A DNA stretch of 60,000 nt from Takakia lepidozioides (GCA_030704615.1 CM060733.1:40116001-40176000), one strand, 5' to 3'; counted from the stretch's first letter, positions 12,330 to 23,939 are shown. Notes: a model not told the origin generated them from the letters alone. A program made the numbers and translations.

Positions 12330-14393
12330 CTGTGGGGAAGGATAAACATGTCAGTGGGAACTGTAAACTCAACTCAACTCAAACAATTCCTTAACTTTTT
12401 CAGAATACAAGTACCATTACAACAGTGCACGCTACAGGATGTAACATAGAGTTCCACAAAAGCACTGCTACCATATGCACACAATAGTCACTTGGTCAAA
12501 GCCCAGAGGAAGGGAGAGAGAAGCACACTGTGCAAAGGGGGTTCGGGGGCAAAGACAGACGCACTTATTAGAGGGTTCCTGTGCACCTTGGCTTCGGGTT
12601 ATAGTCCTACAGGATACCAAACCTCCCAGAGCCAGCTGTGAAGTTTCAGCCCACAAACATACACAAACTCAGCCTTACAACACTGGCACGTAGTCCATGA
12701 CAAGCTGATTGCAGGGGATTCAGTGTTGAAGTAACAACTGCTACAAACTTCATGCTAGAAAACCAAATGAGGACTCAAACATTTGACACAGATACGACGT
12801 GTGTAGCTGTGGCTTCACATTGTGCTTGAGAGAGGAAAGATTAAATCAGAGGAAATTATAACACCCAACAGAAGTCCAATGAGCTTATGGGGAGTCCTGT
12901 GGAGACAGAAAGGAAGAAAGTAAATAAACGATAACATCCACAGATGCCCACAGGTCCCAATTGGGTGATGCTGCCACTCCCACTGTTTCAGAAAAGGGCA
13001 GAAGGAAGGATATAACAAGACGCCTTTATGCAATGATGGAATATTTGGATTCTTCAATGTCAACTTCATGTGCGAATGAGTGTCTTGATTTATAGACTTG
13101 GTTCAGATAATCAGAAGCTTCACCCTCTCCTTGATTCACCAAGTAAAAAAATACTTTTTTGCCTGTATTAAATTACAGGCCTCCATTGCTCTCTTTGACA
13201 AATCCATGCATTTGAATCTTGACTAAGGTGTGGCACGACAGGCATGGATGTAGATGGAAACAGGAAAAGGGTAGAGTGGAGAGGCAGGGGAGCAGCTATG
13301 GGAAGGGCATGCTCTCCGAGGTGGGATTAATCAGAACAGGAAGGTGAAGAGGGACAGGGATGGGGTTCTGGAAGGCTAAGCTGCAGCATCAACTTGCACT
13401 GGCCTATCAACCAGGATTAGCCATGCCAGACACAGACCCTGCCTGCAGGGGGGCCTTTTCCTCAGAGAGGGCGTACCTCACGCTGGTGAAGCCAAGAGTA
13501 AAGAGAAGAGAGAGAAGGTAAGCTGCGAGAGAGGAGGGAGAAACTAAGGAGGCCAACCACCAGAGGGCCTGTAGGATACGGTAGAACTAGAACCAAAACC
13601 AGCATTGTTTTAAGGGGTGTGGGAGCCAAGGAGCTCACGAGAGAGAGGAAAGAGACTGGTGTGTGCATATGTGTCTTAGGGGGCGGAAAACCTCATGTAA
13701 AGAATCCGTTTATCCTCTTAAGAAATTGCCCTTGCATTCACTCCATACATATATGCATCGTGAAAATGGAGGAGAGAGACTGAATGACAAGTTTCAGCAT
13801 TACAAATCGAGCTGATGCTCCTATATGCTTGCAAGTGATGTGAGGCAGTGGAGGAGTTTGGCGGGGGAATTTAGCAAAACCACATTCGAGATTGTCAGGT
13901 CCCGGTTCTATGCGCGATAGCTTTTATAAACAAACGTTTAATCTCTACTGACTATCCAAACTGCTTCGAATCCAAACGAAGAATTTCTATACCACCATTC
14001 CCAACCCAACGCTTCGAGACAGTCTGAGCAGAAGTATTACCCGGCGCTGTTCTGGCACTCTCCCCGCCATGCCTTCGTTCCGTTTTCCTTTGCTTCTTCC
14101 TGAATCCGGTCGAGTTGAATCACGACCCCACCAATGTATTGCACAACACAAGCGTCCGACACGGATTCTCTCCTAAGCTGCTTCTACCTGAATCCACATT
14201 ACTGTAATCAGGCATACACGCCACAGGCACAGCGTGAAACATATCATACTCCCACAATCTTCCCCTCTCCCCTCCCCTGCCTTGTTTCTCCCGAAACAAA
14301 GTAGAAACGTTGTTCCAAACAAATCACACGCCCCTCCCACACTTCCATCTCTCCCCTGTCCGATGCTTCAACGCAGAATTCGGCACAGAAATC
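12330..14393. other. 5' region of the coiled-coil gene, first exon(s) unresolved
   Basis: The 5' exon of the minus-strand gene should lie here. On the minus strand 13660-13480 has a long pyrimidine tract ending CTTCACCAG, followed by GTGAG|GTACGC, so a small exon near 13480 is possible, but no start could be joined confidently. Block B lacks 12990-13718. From 14040 to 14390 the sequence is shared with B and ends at an ATG on the plus strand. Confidence 0.4.
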
Positions 14394-14546
14394 ATGGTGG
14401 ATCCCTTCATCGGTTCACAATCTCCTCCCTCGCAATTCCTTCCGAATCTCCGCGACAACTCTTCCTCGACTCTCTTCGATTTTGTGGGACGACCGGCGCA
14501 GCCATCGACACGACCTGTTGGTCACCGGCACCTGCCAATGCGATAG
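14394..14546 (+). CDS. Possible short plus-strand reading frame, 50 residues
   Basis: An ATG at 14394 opens a frame of about 50 Ser/Pro/Arg-rich residues ending at 14546. It begins exactly where similarity to block B stops; in B the equivalent ATG (35453) opens a different, shorter frame. It could be a first exon (a CAG|GTAATT donor-like site follows at about 14561) or chance. No family is recognised. Confidence 0.2.
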   Translation: MVDPFIGSQSPPSQFLPNLRDNSSSTLFDFVGRPAQPSTRPVGHRHLPMR

Positions 14547-14629
14547 TGTTTTCGTCCGTGCAGGTAATTTTCCTATCCGAGGTCCTCGGGCCTCGAATTG
14601 ACTTGCCTTAAATTTGCGACGGCGCACGT

Positions 14630-15315
14630 GGCAGTTACACTATGGGTTTCATGCGATACATTCTACTAGCGCACATCGTAACCCCCCCACCCCATGAAAA
14701 TCAAGTCTGTGAGAGCTGAGGTTGTCAAGCACTCTGATGTCCCTCCAAGTTCTTAGATACGTGGACAAGCGGAGATTGTCGCACAACTCTTGGATTACTT
14801 GCTTTGGCTGGCATCATCATGCTTGGCCCTCGTATTGTTGCAGGCCCAGATCAACACCAAATCCACTATTGAATTTATCCTGTCATTGTGTATACAGCAC
14901 CATGTCACCAGTGAAAATGTTTGAAAGATATTTGGTGCATAATAATCTTGCGCTACAAAGGACTACATAAAGATAGAGTTGCTTTCTTGGAAAGTGCTAG
15001 TCAACGATATATTACATAGACTTGAAGACTAAGGGCATTATCAAAATCCCCAAGTCTATGCTACCTCTACACCTCTCCCCTCCTGTAATTCAACAGTTGT
15101 AATCCTTTGTCGACTTCCCTAATTCTGGCAGTTACACTCTTATGCACCCAACAACTTCTTGGCCTCCTCCCGCATTTCACAGAGGCAACAAAACAGTGCA
15201 ATTGATAGGGTGGATTCCTGTTAGCCTACGTGCTTATCTGAGAGTGGGCTTACTTTTCAGACTCCCAGCTTAGCCTTCACATCTCTCGAAAAGGGACAAG
15301 TAATCGTTTGCAAAA
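14630..15315. other. Intergenic stretch, nothing recognised
   Basis: No open frame with coding character, repeat or RNA gene was recognised here. Confidence 0.4.
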
Positions 15316-15319
15316 CTTG

Positions 15320-15545
15320 AATTAGATGGCATAGGAAGGGAATGCAGAATCACATAAGAAGAGAATGTACTCATAAGCATATTTTGACGTAGCCCTGTGG
15401 CCATAGACCCTGCATCCAGTTTGGGCGGAACAAGAATAAACAGACACTAGCTTTGTGAGGGGCTCACCCCAGTAGTGGGACTTGTCTTGATATAACAATT
15501 GGTTTGGCCTTTCCAGATCTCTGGAAAGCCCTTCACACAAGCATC
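15320..15545 (-). mobile_element. LINE 3'-end fragment (5'-truncated)
   Basis: The minus strand matches the LINE tail at 36660-36850: the stretch from TTGATGCTTGTGT through GGGTCTATGGCC is clearly recognisable. The partial reading frame resembles the C-terminal end encoded at 36486-36800. A short, 5'-truncated copy is typical of target-primed reverse transcription. Confidence 0.6.
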
Positions 15546-15559
15546 AATTTGCTGTGGGT

Positions 15560-16424
15560 GATCTGCCCAGCAGTTAGACCCTAAAAGGGCAAGGGCTTTA
15601 GGCTTAGCCACAAGATTTAGAGCAGGGACTCACTGAAGAGGGTTGCTCTCTGGTGAGAATACCCTGGACATTTGGCCTGCTTTAGCCTCGGGCGGCTGGG
15701 AAGACGAAAGGCAAGCGCACGTCTCCGCCCCTACGGCCCGCAGCCGATATGGGTCGGACCACCTGGTCGCGGCTCCTCTTCCACGACACCCGGACTCCTT
15801 CAGGCTGTCTGCATATCGAGCTTTGACAATCTTCTTTTCACCTCTGCATCTGTTTATTGTTCAAAGGTAGTGTCACATCTCCTTGCTCCAAATCAAATCA
15901 AACTGAAATTCCAAACGGCTGTAGACAGTGGGCCCCACCAAGAGCCTTCCACTGGCTCTATTACAGACGTAATTTCACAAAGGTCCATCACAGAGAGTCA
16001 CTTTATTCACTCGTACCTCCCAACCACCGCACCATGCATCTCTATTCCCTGTGTCCCCTCATCGTCATCATTTCATATCCTCTCCTAGTCCTCCTTTCTA
16101 ATTCAGCCTCTTTCAAGGACCTGCAAGCTATCTATAAAAGCACTGTACCGGGCTGCTCTCCCGGTCCACCCAACCGCCGCACCATGCTAGAGTATCTCAT
16201 CAGGCTAATCCAGATCGCTCAAGCCTGTCATGCCGTCATCCAACGCCAGCCATCGTTCTCTTGATCTCCCTTTGCACTCTGCCTTTTTACGTCTGCCAAA
16301 AACCCCTAGCCTTTGATCATCTTCATGCTCCTGAGCTTGCTTCACTTAACTTGCAGCGATATTCTAGCAGTCTCTTGTCACTCCGAACTCGTTGACAGGT
16401 TCGTTCCTGGCACCTAACAGGTAG
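15560..16424. other. Flank of the retrotransposon insertion
   Basis: A GC-rich patch at 15690-15820 and a TATAAAAG sequence near 16133 are seen, but no gene could be supported. Confidence 0.35.
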
Positions 16425-16429
16425 ACTCC

Positions 16430-17140
16430 TGTTAGGTGCCTTGAACAAAGATCGAGACCTGTCGACCAGTTTGGCGAAGCAAGTGACTGCTAGAAGACCG
16501 CCGAACTGACAGTTGCAGGTCGAATGGAGCAGGCTCGCGTTCACGAACAGATCCACGATTAGGGATTTAAAAAAAGTGGGCTTGGAGATGGCAAGAGTGG
16601 AGAAGAGAAAAGAATGATGGTGTACAGGCATCTAGAGCAGATCTGTATTGACAGGAAACTAGCGTAGCATGGCGTGGTGGCTGGGCGGACCGGACGTAGC
16701 CGGTGCTGTGCTTTTTGGTGAGCAGAAAAGAGGTCGTGAGAAGAAGAAAAAGGATCGATCTGCACTGGTCTATGGTGATAGAATGTGTTGATGCACGGTG
16801 TGGTGGAGGGGCGGACTGGACATCGTAGTCCAGTACTGTGCATAGATAGAATGGCATGAGATGAGTACATAGGTTGACAGGGAGATCTTTTGAACAAGGA
16901 ATCAGGCCAGAGTAGGAGTGACGATCACTTGATCGATCTGTGAATTTGTAAATGAGGGAAGTGGAATAAGAATAGGGCCTTGGCTGGAATTCAGATATAG
17001 ATGAGAGTCCGGTTGAAACAAAATCCCGAGCAATCAGTTTTCCTTGGAGTTTTGGTAAATTCCCTGTGAACAGCAAACCAAGCAAAGCGCCTGAAATTTT
17101 GTCATAGTTGGACAAAGAAAAGAGAGTCAGATCCTTTACA
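16430..17140 (+). repeat. 5' LTR (711 bp)
   Basis: Begins TGTTAGGTGCC and ends CTTTACA. It contains 52 bases (about 16541-16592) missing from the 3' LTR. A long antisense reading frame crosses it, with no sign of being a gene. Confidence 0.93.
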
Positions 17141-17142
17141 AG

Positions 17143-17154
17143 TGGTATCAGAGC
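17143..17154 (+). promoter_or_regulatory. Primer-binding site for initiator tRNA-Met
   Basis: TGGTATCAGAGC lies two bases after the 5' LTR. This is the usual plant initiator tRNA-Met binding site of LTR retrotransposons. Confidence 0.92.
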
Positions 17155-17219
17155 TGGTTTGCGATCGGGCAGAACAGATTGTGGATTTCGCAATTTCGAG
17201 AAGTAGGGTAATCGTGTGA

Positions 17220-20200
17220 ATGAGCCAGATCTCGTTCGGCTCTGTGAGCACGCAACCTGGTGACGACGATCAAGATAGTGAAATGGCTGGAGATCGTGAG
17301 CGCTCAGATGCGGCCAGTCTGCACCGAGCTTCAGATCGCGAACATGGAAGTCAGTTATTTTCCCAGCAGCAAATGGAGGCCTTAGGTACTTTGATTCGAT
17401 CTGAGATACAGAAGTTGGCCCCTGCACAAACTCAAACTGACAAGCGATCTAGGGAGCTGCCTGTGAGTGAGCCACTGAATGAGGACGAATCTGAGGCTGA
17501 CTCCCATGAGGCCAAGATGAAAAGAAGCAAGGATGTCACCAGGGAGATCAGAAGATTGGTGAAGTTGCCAGAATTCTATGGTAAGCCATCTGTCAAGCCT
17601 GAAGAAATATTGTCTTTCTTGGATACCTTAGAAGAGTTCTTTGAGGACGATTATTCAGAGGAAGCCAAGATACAGACAGCTGCTCTACAGCTCCGTGATG
17701 CCGCCAAGCTATGGTGGTCGCGTCAAAAGCAGGAACGCCGTGAATACAAGAAACCATCTGTGGATAGTTGGGCTATGTTTAAGACACTGTTCTTAGCCCA
17801 TTACCTACCTGGCGACTATGCACACAAGATGAAAGTTGAATTGTTCAGATTGAGACAGGAGACTATGAGCGTGGGAGAGTTTAAGACGAGATTTGAAACC
17901 CATGCCAGTTATTTCCCCTCGTTGAGTGAAGAGGACAGAGTTGATTTTTTTTTCAATGGTCTCAGTGATTCTCTCAAATTTAAGGTCAAAGCCCACAACC
18001 CTCGTACAGAGGCAGAAGCATATCGTTTGGCCTGCAATTTTGAGAATGAAGTAAGGGCACAACGTTCTTCGAACTTTGCCCGTGGCATGGCCGAGTTCAA
18101 GCCTAGATCATCTGGTCCTTGGCAGTCACCAGCGAAGAGAGGGAATTGGAAGAGATTTAAACCGTTTAAGAAGGCGGGGGATCAAACTATACGGAGACCG
18201 CCAATGAGGGCTCCCCCAAGGCTCAGTTTCAAAGAACAGGAAGAACACAGGCGTAAGGGTTTGTGTTTCTTGTGCCATGAACCTGGACACAGAGATGCTG
18301 AGTGTATGAAGTATCCAAATTCTCGTCAGGCTCGACAGACAGCCGCCTTAACAGTTGAAGAACCTACAGAACCTTATGTGGTTGTTGAAACTGGAGAGAA
18401 ATCAGGACAAGAAAATGGGAAAGGTCCTAATGTGCGGGTTTCTGCAGCTATCATTGGAGACCAAATAGAGCATGACCCCAGTGTGATACGGGTTCATGGG
18501 AGAGTGGCTGGAATTCCCACTCAAGTGCTGATTGATACTGGCAGCACTCACAACCTGTTGTCAAAGGATTTTGCTAACAAATTGAGACTAGTTCAAGAAG
18601 ACATGCAACCCTGTCAAATCTTGTTACCAGATGGTGGCGTGGATTCTACGCACAAACACATCCCAAAGGTACCAATGGACATGCAAGGAGTACGGACTAT
18701 GGCTGACTTCGAGGTCTGGGAGGGAGCTCGGTACGACTGCATCCTTGGCATGCGGTGGCTGGATCCGGTTGATGTTGTGGTGTCTTGCAAATCCGGACTG
18801 GTTAGTGGTACCTTGCCCAACGGGAAGGGATTCAATATCAAAGGTATTAGAGCTCTTCCCAATATACCTGTTTTGTCAGCTATTCAAATGAAGAGATGTA
18901 TCCGAAAGGGAAATGCTCAGCTTTTTGCTGTTAGCTTGCATGAGATCTTGGAAACAAATCAGGGAGAAGGGAAGTCACATCCCAGACTTAGCCTGGTCCT
19001 GAATGAATATAAAGATATGTTTCCTGATGAGATCCCTGGGATGCCCCCTGAACGGGAGGTTGATCATGCAATCGAGTTGATGTCAGATGCTGTACCGGTT
19101 GCAAGGGCACCGTACATGCATTCAATTGCAGAAAATGAAGAATTAGAAAGGCAGTTGAATGACTTGTTGGAAAAGGGGTATATACGTCCTAGTAAATCCC
19201 CTTGGGGTGCCCCTGTAATGTTTAAGAAGAAGAAAGACGGAACTTTGAGACTGTGTGTGAACTATAGATGGTTGAATAAGGTCACCATCAAGAATAAGTT
19301 CCCTTTACCTCGTGTGGACGATTTGTTTGACTATTTATATGGGAGTCAAGTTTTTTCAAAACTTGATCTTCGGTCTGAATATCATCAGATACGGATCAAG
19401 AATTCTGATATACCAAAGACAGGATTTCGATCTCGTTTTGGTCATTATGAATTCTTGGTGATGCCATTTGGGCTCACAAATGCTCCAGCAACATTTACTT
19501 ATCTGATGAACTCTCTGTTCCAGAAATATTTGGGGAAGATGGTTTTAGTCTACATGGATGATATACTAATATACTTGAAGTCTGAGGAAGAACATGAACT
19601 GCATTTACGCTTGGTTTTAGACATACTAAGAGAGAACCACCTGTTTGCTAAGAGAAGCAAGTGTGAGTTCTTTGTAGACCACATGGATTACTTGGGATTT
19701 TGTATTTCCAAAGATGGAATTTCAATTGATCCTAAGAAAGTCCAGACAGTGATTGAATGGCCTAAACCAAGTGATAAGACTGAGGTCAGGAGCTTTATTG
19801 GGTTTGCTAGCTTCCTACGGAAGTTTGTTAAATCTTTTTCACAGATTGCAACCCCATTGACTGACCTGCTTAAGGACTCGAGTCCTGTAAGCTTGAAGGC
19901 TGTTTGGACAAGAGATTGTGATAACAGTTTCGAGAAGTTGAAGTATGCCTTAACACATGCTCCTGTACTGAAATTGCTCGATCCTACGAAAGGAGCAATA
20001 GTACTGTGTACTGATGCAAGTGATCTTGCTATTGGAGCTGTGCTGATGCAAGATGGGCAAGTGATTGCCTATGAATCTCGAAAGATCAGTCCAGCAGAAA
20101 AGAATTATCCCGCTCATGAAAAGGAACTATTGGCAATAGTTCATGCTCTGAAGATATGGAGGCATTACCTGCTTCCAGTTGATTTTGTGATAGAGACTGA

Positions 20201-21863
20201 CCATCAGAGTTTAAAATATTTGACCACGCAACCTCATTTGAGTCAGAGGCAGATCAGGTGGTCAGAACTGCTTCAGCAGTTCCATTATGACCTAAAGTAT
20301 GTCAAAGGGAGAGAAAATGTGATTGCTGATGCACTTTCTAGGAGACCATTACACGTTAATGTTGTCTCATGCGTCAGTAGCACTATATTTCAAGACATTA
20401 AAGGTCAGTATGAGGTCGATGAATTCTTCAAAGAGCCATTAAAGAGTTTGTCTTGTGATCAGAGAACTTCTATTGAGAAAGAGAAGTACCGGCCATACCT
20501 CTTGAGAGATGGGGTGTTATTTTATAATGGTCGGCTTTGTGTTCCCCTGATTCCAGACTTGAGATTGCGCATTATTCATGACAGTCACAATATTCCAATC
20601 TCTGGACACCCGGGCTTTCAGAGAACCTATTGGTCAATACGGAAGCACTATTTTTGGCCGGGTATGAAGAGAGAAATTAAAGAATATGTGCAGAAATGTT
20701 TCCCATGTCAGGTTTCGAAGTCAGAGAGAGTCAGACCTCCTGGATTATTACAACCATTATCTGTTTCTGGATGGAATTGGGAGTCCATTAGTATGGATTT
20801 CATTGTGGCATTGCCCAGGACCAGAAGTGGCCATGACAGTATCATGGTGGTTGTAGATAGGCTGTCTAAGATAGCCCACTCGATACCTACAAGGAGATGT
20901 GCTACGACATCTGATGTTGCATCCTTGTACATGAAAGAGATATTCAGGATCCATGGTCTGCCTCGGGAGATTATTTGTGACAGGGACTCAAAGTTCACAA
21001 GTCATTTTTGGATTGACTTGTTTAAGAAATTGGGAACCAAGGTGAAATTGAGTACGGCCTTTCACCCAGAAACAGATGCCCAAACAGAAAGGACCAACCG
21101 TACAATTGAAGATATGTTGAGAATGTACGTTGGTGAAAGACAGTCCTCTTGGGAACAATATCTGTATATGGTGGAATTTGCTTATAACAAGCATTTCCAC
21201 AGTGCCATTGGCATGAGCCCATTTGAAGCTTTATATGGACGAGATTGCTTAGCTCCTGCTTCGCTTATCACACCACCATCAAATGTGCAAAGCGTGAATG
21301 ACAGAATCAAAGAGATCCACTCTGTCCTAGATCTGGTGAAGCGTATGCAGGCTGCACAAGAACGGGCCAAGTTCTTTGCTGATAAGCGTAGGACTTTTCG
21401 TGAATTTGCCATTGGTGATATGGTGTTTTTGAAAGTTACACCTAAAAGAAGCAATCTAACACTAGGCAAGTGTTATAAGTTGTCACCAAGATTTTGTGGT
21501 CCGTTTAAAATCCTGGAACGCCATGGCACAGTGGCCTATGAGTTGGATCTGCCTCCAACATGGAAGATCCATAAAACTTTCCATGTCAGTCTTCTTCGGA
21601 GGTATATGTCGGACTCATCACACATCTTGCCGACGTTGCCTCAAGCCATGAATGATGGTCAGCTGATGGCTGAACCCGAAAAGATTCTAGAAACGCGAGT
21701 AAAGCACCTGCGCAACCGTTCTTGGAAAGAACATTTGATTAAGTGGTTGCATTACCCAGAGACAGAAGCTACTTGGGAGAAGGAAAAGGAATTGACATTG
21801 AGTTACCCCTCATTTTCTGTCATTGAGGACAATGACCTGTCTTTGGGAGGGGGAGTTTGTTAG
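17220..21863 (+). CDS. Gag-Pol polyprotein with chromodomain
   Basis: One 1547-residue frame without stop or frameshift. Gag (about 100-340) leads to a CCHC zinc knuckle at about 349-362 ([14 protein letters not shown]). The aspartic protease has DTGS near 439-442. Reverse transcriptase spans about 620-800 with the catalytic YMDD at about 778-781; RNase H follows with TDAS near 932 and an HEKELLAI motif. Integrase has an HHCC zinc-binding region (about 1120-1163) and a D,D-35-E core from about 1193 to 1290. A chromodomain-like tail (about 1485-1525, with [15 protein letters not shown]) places it among the chromoviruses, which target chromatin. Where most relatives have RSGYHQ and TDGQTER it has RSEYHQ and TDAQTER. 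The stop codon lies inside the 3' LTR. Activity is not shown by sequence. Confidence 0.95.
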   Translation: MSQISFGSVSTQPGDDDQDSEMAGDRERSDAASLHRASDREHGSQLFSQQQMEALGTLIRSEIQKLAPAQTQTDKRSRELPVSEPLNEDESEADSHEAKMKRSKDVTREIRRLVKLPEFYGKPSVKPEEILSFLDTLEEFFEDDYSEEAKIQTAALQLRDAAKLWWSRQKQERREYKKPSVDSWAMFKTLFLAHYLPGDYAHKMKVELFRLRQETMSVGEFKTRFETHASYFPSLSEEDRVDFFFNGLSDSLKFKVKAHNPRTEAEAYRLACNFENEVRAQRSSNFARGMAEFKPRSSGPWQSPAKRGNWKRFKPFKKAGDQTIRRPPMRAPPRLSFKEQEEHRRKGLCFLCHEPGHRDAECMKYPNSRQARQTAALTVEEPTEPYVVVETGEKSGQENGKGPNVRVSAAIIGDQIEHDPSVIRVHGRVAGIPTQVLIDTGSTHNLLSKDFANKLRLVQEDMQPCQILLPDGGVDSTHKHIPKVPMDMQGVRTMADFEVWEGARYDCILGMRWLDPVDVVVSCKSGLVSGTLPNGKGFNIKGIRALPNIPVLSAIQMKRCIRKGNAQLFAVSLHEILETNQGEGKSHPRLSLVLNEYKDMFPDEIPGMPPEREVDHAIELMSDAVPVARAPYMHSIAENEELERQLNDLLEKGYIRPSKSPWGAPVMFKKKKDGTLRLCVNYRWLNKVTIKNKFPLPRVDDLFDYLYGSQVFSKLDLRSEYHQIRIKNSDIPKTGFRSRFGHYEFLVMPFGLTNAPATFTYLMNSLFQKYLGKMVLVYMDDILIYLKSEEEHELHLRLVLDILRENHLFAKRSKCEFFVDHMDYLGFCISKDGISIDPKKVQTVIEWPKPSDKTEVRSFIGFASFLRKFVKSFSQIATPLTDLLKDSSPVSLKAVWTRDCDNSFEKLKYALTHAPVLKLLDPTKGAIVLCTDASDLAIGAVLMQDGQVIAYESRKISPAEKNYPAHEKELLAIVHALKIWRHYLLPVDFVIETDHQSLKYLTTQPHLSQRQIRWSELLQQFHYDLKYVKGRENVIADALSRRPLHVNVVSCVSSTIFQDIKGQYEVDEFFKEPLKSLSCDQRTSIEKEKYRPYLLRDGVLFYNGRLCVPLIPDLRLRIIHDSHNIPISGHPGFQRTYWSIRKHYFWPGMKREIKEYVQKCFPCQVSKSERVRPPGLLQPLSVSGWNWESISMDFIVALPRTRSGHDSIMVVVDRLSKIAHSIPTRRCATTSDVASLYMKEIFRIHGLPREIICDRDSKFTSHFWIDLFKKLGTKVKLSTAFHPETDAQTERTNRTIEDMLRMYVGERQSSWEQYLYMVEFAYNKHFHSAIGMSPFEALYGRDCLAPASLITPPSNVQSVNDRIKEIHSVLDLVKRMQAAQERAKFFADKRRTFREFAIGDMVFLKVTPKRSNLTLGKCYKLSPRFCGPFKILERHGTVAYELDLPPTWKIHKTFHVSLLRRYMSDSSHILPTLPQAMNDGQLMAEPEKILETRVKHLRNRSWKEHLIKWLHYPETEATWEKEKELTLSYPSFSVIEDNDLSLGGGVC
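21845..21857 (+). promoter_or_regulatory. Polypurine tract
   Basis: GGGAGGGGGAGTT directly precedes the 3' LTR and would prime plus-strand synthesis. It also encodes the last residues of the polyprotein. Confidence 0.85.
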
Positions 21864-22516
21864 GTGCCTTGAACAAAGATCGAGACCTGTCGACCAGTTT
21901 GGCGAAGCAAGTGACTGCTAGAAGACCGCCGAACTGACAGTTGCAGGTCGAATGGAGCAGGCTCGCGTTCGAGTGGAGAAGAGAAAAGAATGATGGTGTA
22001 CATGCATCTAGAGCAGATCTGTATTGACAGGAAACTAGCGTAGCATGGCGTGGTGGCTGGGCGGACCGGACGTAGCCGGTGCTGTGCTTTTTGGTGAGCA
22101 GAAAAGAGGTCGTGAGAAGAAGAAAAAGGATCGATCTGCACTGGTCTATGGTGATAGAATGTGTTGATGCACGGTGTGGTGGAGGGGCGGACTGGACATC
22201 GTAGTCCAGTACTGTGCATAGATAGAATGGCATGAGATGAGTACATAGGTTGACAGGGAGATCTTTTGAACAAGGAATCAGGCCAGAGTAGGAGTGACGA
22301 TCACTTGATCGATCTGTGAATTTGTAAATGAAGGAAGTGGAATAAGAATAGGGCCTTGGCTGGAATTCAGATATAGATGAGAGTCCGGTTGAAACAAAAT
22401 CCCGAGCAATCAGTTTTCCTTGGAGTTTTGGTAAATTCCCTGTGAACAGCAAACCAAGCAAAGCGCCTGAAATTTTGTCATAGTTGGACAAAGAAAAGAG
22501 AGTCAGATCCTTTACA
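21858..22516 (+). repeat. 3' LTR (659 bp)
   Basis: Nearly identical to the 5' LTR apart from the 52-base gap and substitutions near 22001 and 22331. It starts TGTTAG, so its fourth to sixth bases are the stop codon of gag-pol. Confidence 0.93.
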
Positions 22517-22862
22517 ACTCCCCGCCCAGAGTTTAAACTCAAGTCATAGGCAAAGGAGATTCTCTCTACCTCGAGCTTCAAGGGAGAAGTTGTGGGAGGA
22601 TAGCGCTCCACTAGAGGTGGTTGTACACTGACCGACTGTTAAGATTTACTTATGTGGCAACAAAATGTCAGCACTCATTTTCTCCTGCTGAAAATATGTG
22701 TAGAAGCTGCAGGAAGTCAAATGTCTGACCCAAAATAGGAATTACAACAATTTCGATTCTCGAGAAAATGAGAAAGAAACAAGCCTCTTACCGTTGCCCT
22801 TGTACTTGTTATACAGCTCAGTGAGCTCTGTGTAGTTGGTCTGTGTCAACCCCACAGCCTGT
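22517..22862 (-). pseudogene. Glutathione peroxidase gene relic
   Basis: The minus strand at 22792-22858 encodes LTQTNYTELTELYNKYKG, matching the conserved stretch after the catalytic residue of plant glutathione peroxidases, with a good donor (ACG|GTAAGAGG). At about 22565-22615 it encodes VERYPPTTSPLKLE, the family's C-terminal signature. Only about 170 bases separate them, so the central exons (with the conserved Gln and Trp regions) are missing. At the upstream edge the expected Cys-Gly-Leu-Thr coding is broken: TGT GGG is followed by an extra G before TTG ACA. The retrotransposon lies directly 3' of the C-terminal piece. This is a non-functional remnant of a thiol peroxidase gene; an undetected alternative exon order is less likely. 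Confidence 0.7.
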
Positions 22863-23035
22863 CACCTATTAATCATCTCTGAGATCCTTGATTCTACTGA
22901 GTGAAGCCAACCTGTGCCCTTCGCCAAGGTCCCTGTACCCGGACACCATTTGCATCCAAGATTTCAATCAGAGCTGTTGTCATTAGATTCGCAAGCGGAG
23001 CTTAATGAAAGACCCCTTTGCATCACATGTGAAAC

Positions 23036-23933
23036 TACAGTCTGCCCTGGATAAATGTTAACAGTCGGGAGTAGGAAAAAAAAAAACATTTAGACAAGGT
23101 TAACACATTAACAGTTTATGAAGGGGTTAGTTGTAGCACATTAACATTTACAGAATGTAACATTTAACAAATGTAAAAATGATGAGAATAACACTTTATG
23201 AAATAAAGTGTAATATATTCTATTCTCTCTTTGTTTGTGAGTTGTCTTTGATCTTTATTAATCAACTTATTAGTACAACACATCTATCTAATCACATGTG
23301 GGTGCGCCTACCTATCAACAACCAAAAAGAAAACTGCATAGGTATTTCAAGAATATTTTAACTACACTCGCATGCACTCCTACCTGCAAGCCCATTGGCC
23401 ACTCCAACCACCTTAGGGGGCATTTGTCTACTCCCATTGACCCACTTCCTTCATCTCCAAGCCTCCCATGACCCCACAGATTGGCTCTTCCCACAGCGTC
23501 AGGTTGCCTGACCTTCCCAAACTGGCCAAATGAATTGGGGGTACAAAGTGATCTCGTCTCTGGAAAACATCCTGCATGTCAAGTCTCAAAATGCTGAACG
23601 TACAATCGTTGTATCTCAGAAATAACCTCCTGGATATCAAGTCTTGAAATGTTGTATATGCACTTGCTTCATCTATTCACTTTAGTATTACCTCCCACTT
23701 AATTTCTGGTGGTTATGTTTTAAGATGGAGTCTTGTCATAATCTAGTTGGAACTTATACTTAGGTGAAGCCTTTATGGCACACTTAACATTTATGGAGGG
23801 CAAATTAACAAAGAGGGGAGTAAACATTTGTTAACAAATAACACTTAACATTTGCTAGTGTGCACAAGTAGGGGAGTAAAATTTTCTTAACATTTATGGT
23901 GTTTAAGGTAACATTTATCCAGGGCAGACTGTA
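23036..23933. mobile_element. Non-autonomous pogo/Tc1-mariner-like DNA transposon
   Basis: The ends are inverted repeats, CAGTCTGCCCTGGATAAATG at 23038 and its complement ending at 23931, flanked by TA on both sides (23036-23037, 23932-23933). A TA target and a CAGTC...CCCT start fit pogo/Tigger-type elements. The 894-bp interior is AT-rich, has repeated TTAACATTTA-like subterminal motifs, and contains no transposase frame. Confidence 0.8.
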
Positions 23934-23939
23934 TAAAGC

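Larger units (their letters stand above)
3108..14396. repeat. Segmental duplication, copy A
   Basis: This block is repeated in the same orientation at 24905-35455. Similarity starts near 3108 (24905 in B), runs through the whole coiled-coil gene and ends at the ATG codons at 14394 and 35453. The copies differ by many deletions in B, small insertions in either, and tandem repeats found only in A (4777-4983 and 11305-11568). Copy A keeps splice sites and reading frames, so it is the likely parent or the better-preserved copy. Confidence 0.85.
16425..22521 (+). mobile_element. Complete Ty3/gypsy LTR retrotransposon (chromovirus)
   Basis: The element spans LTR to LTR at 16430-22516 and is flanked by the 5-bp duplication ACTCC (16425-16429 and 22517-22521). 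It has a primer-binding site matching the 3' end of initiator tRNA-Met, one uninterrupted gag-pol frame with a C-terminal chromodomain, and a polypurine tract abutting the 3' LTR. The LTRs differ by two substitutions and one 52-base gap by eye, so the insertion is recent. It sits next to remains of a glutathione peroxidase gene. Confidence 0.95.

Noticed and set aside
16567-17427. A 286-residue minus-strand open frame across the 5' LTR (and a 263-residue one across the 3' LTR)
   Set aside because: They are antisense frames of the LTR pair with no family motif, repeated only because the LTRs are copies of each other.
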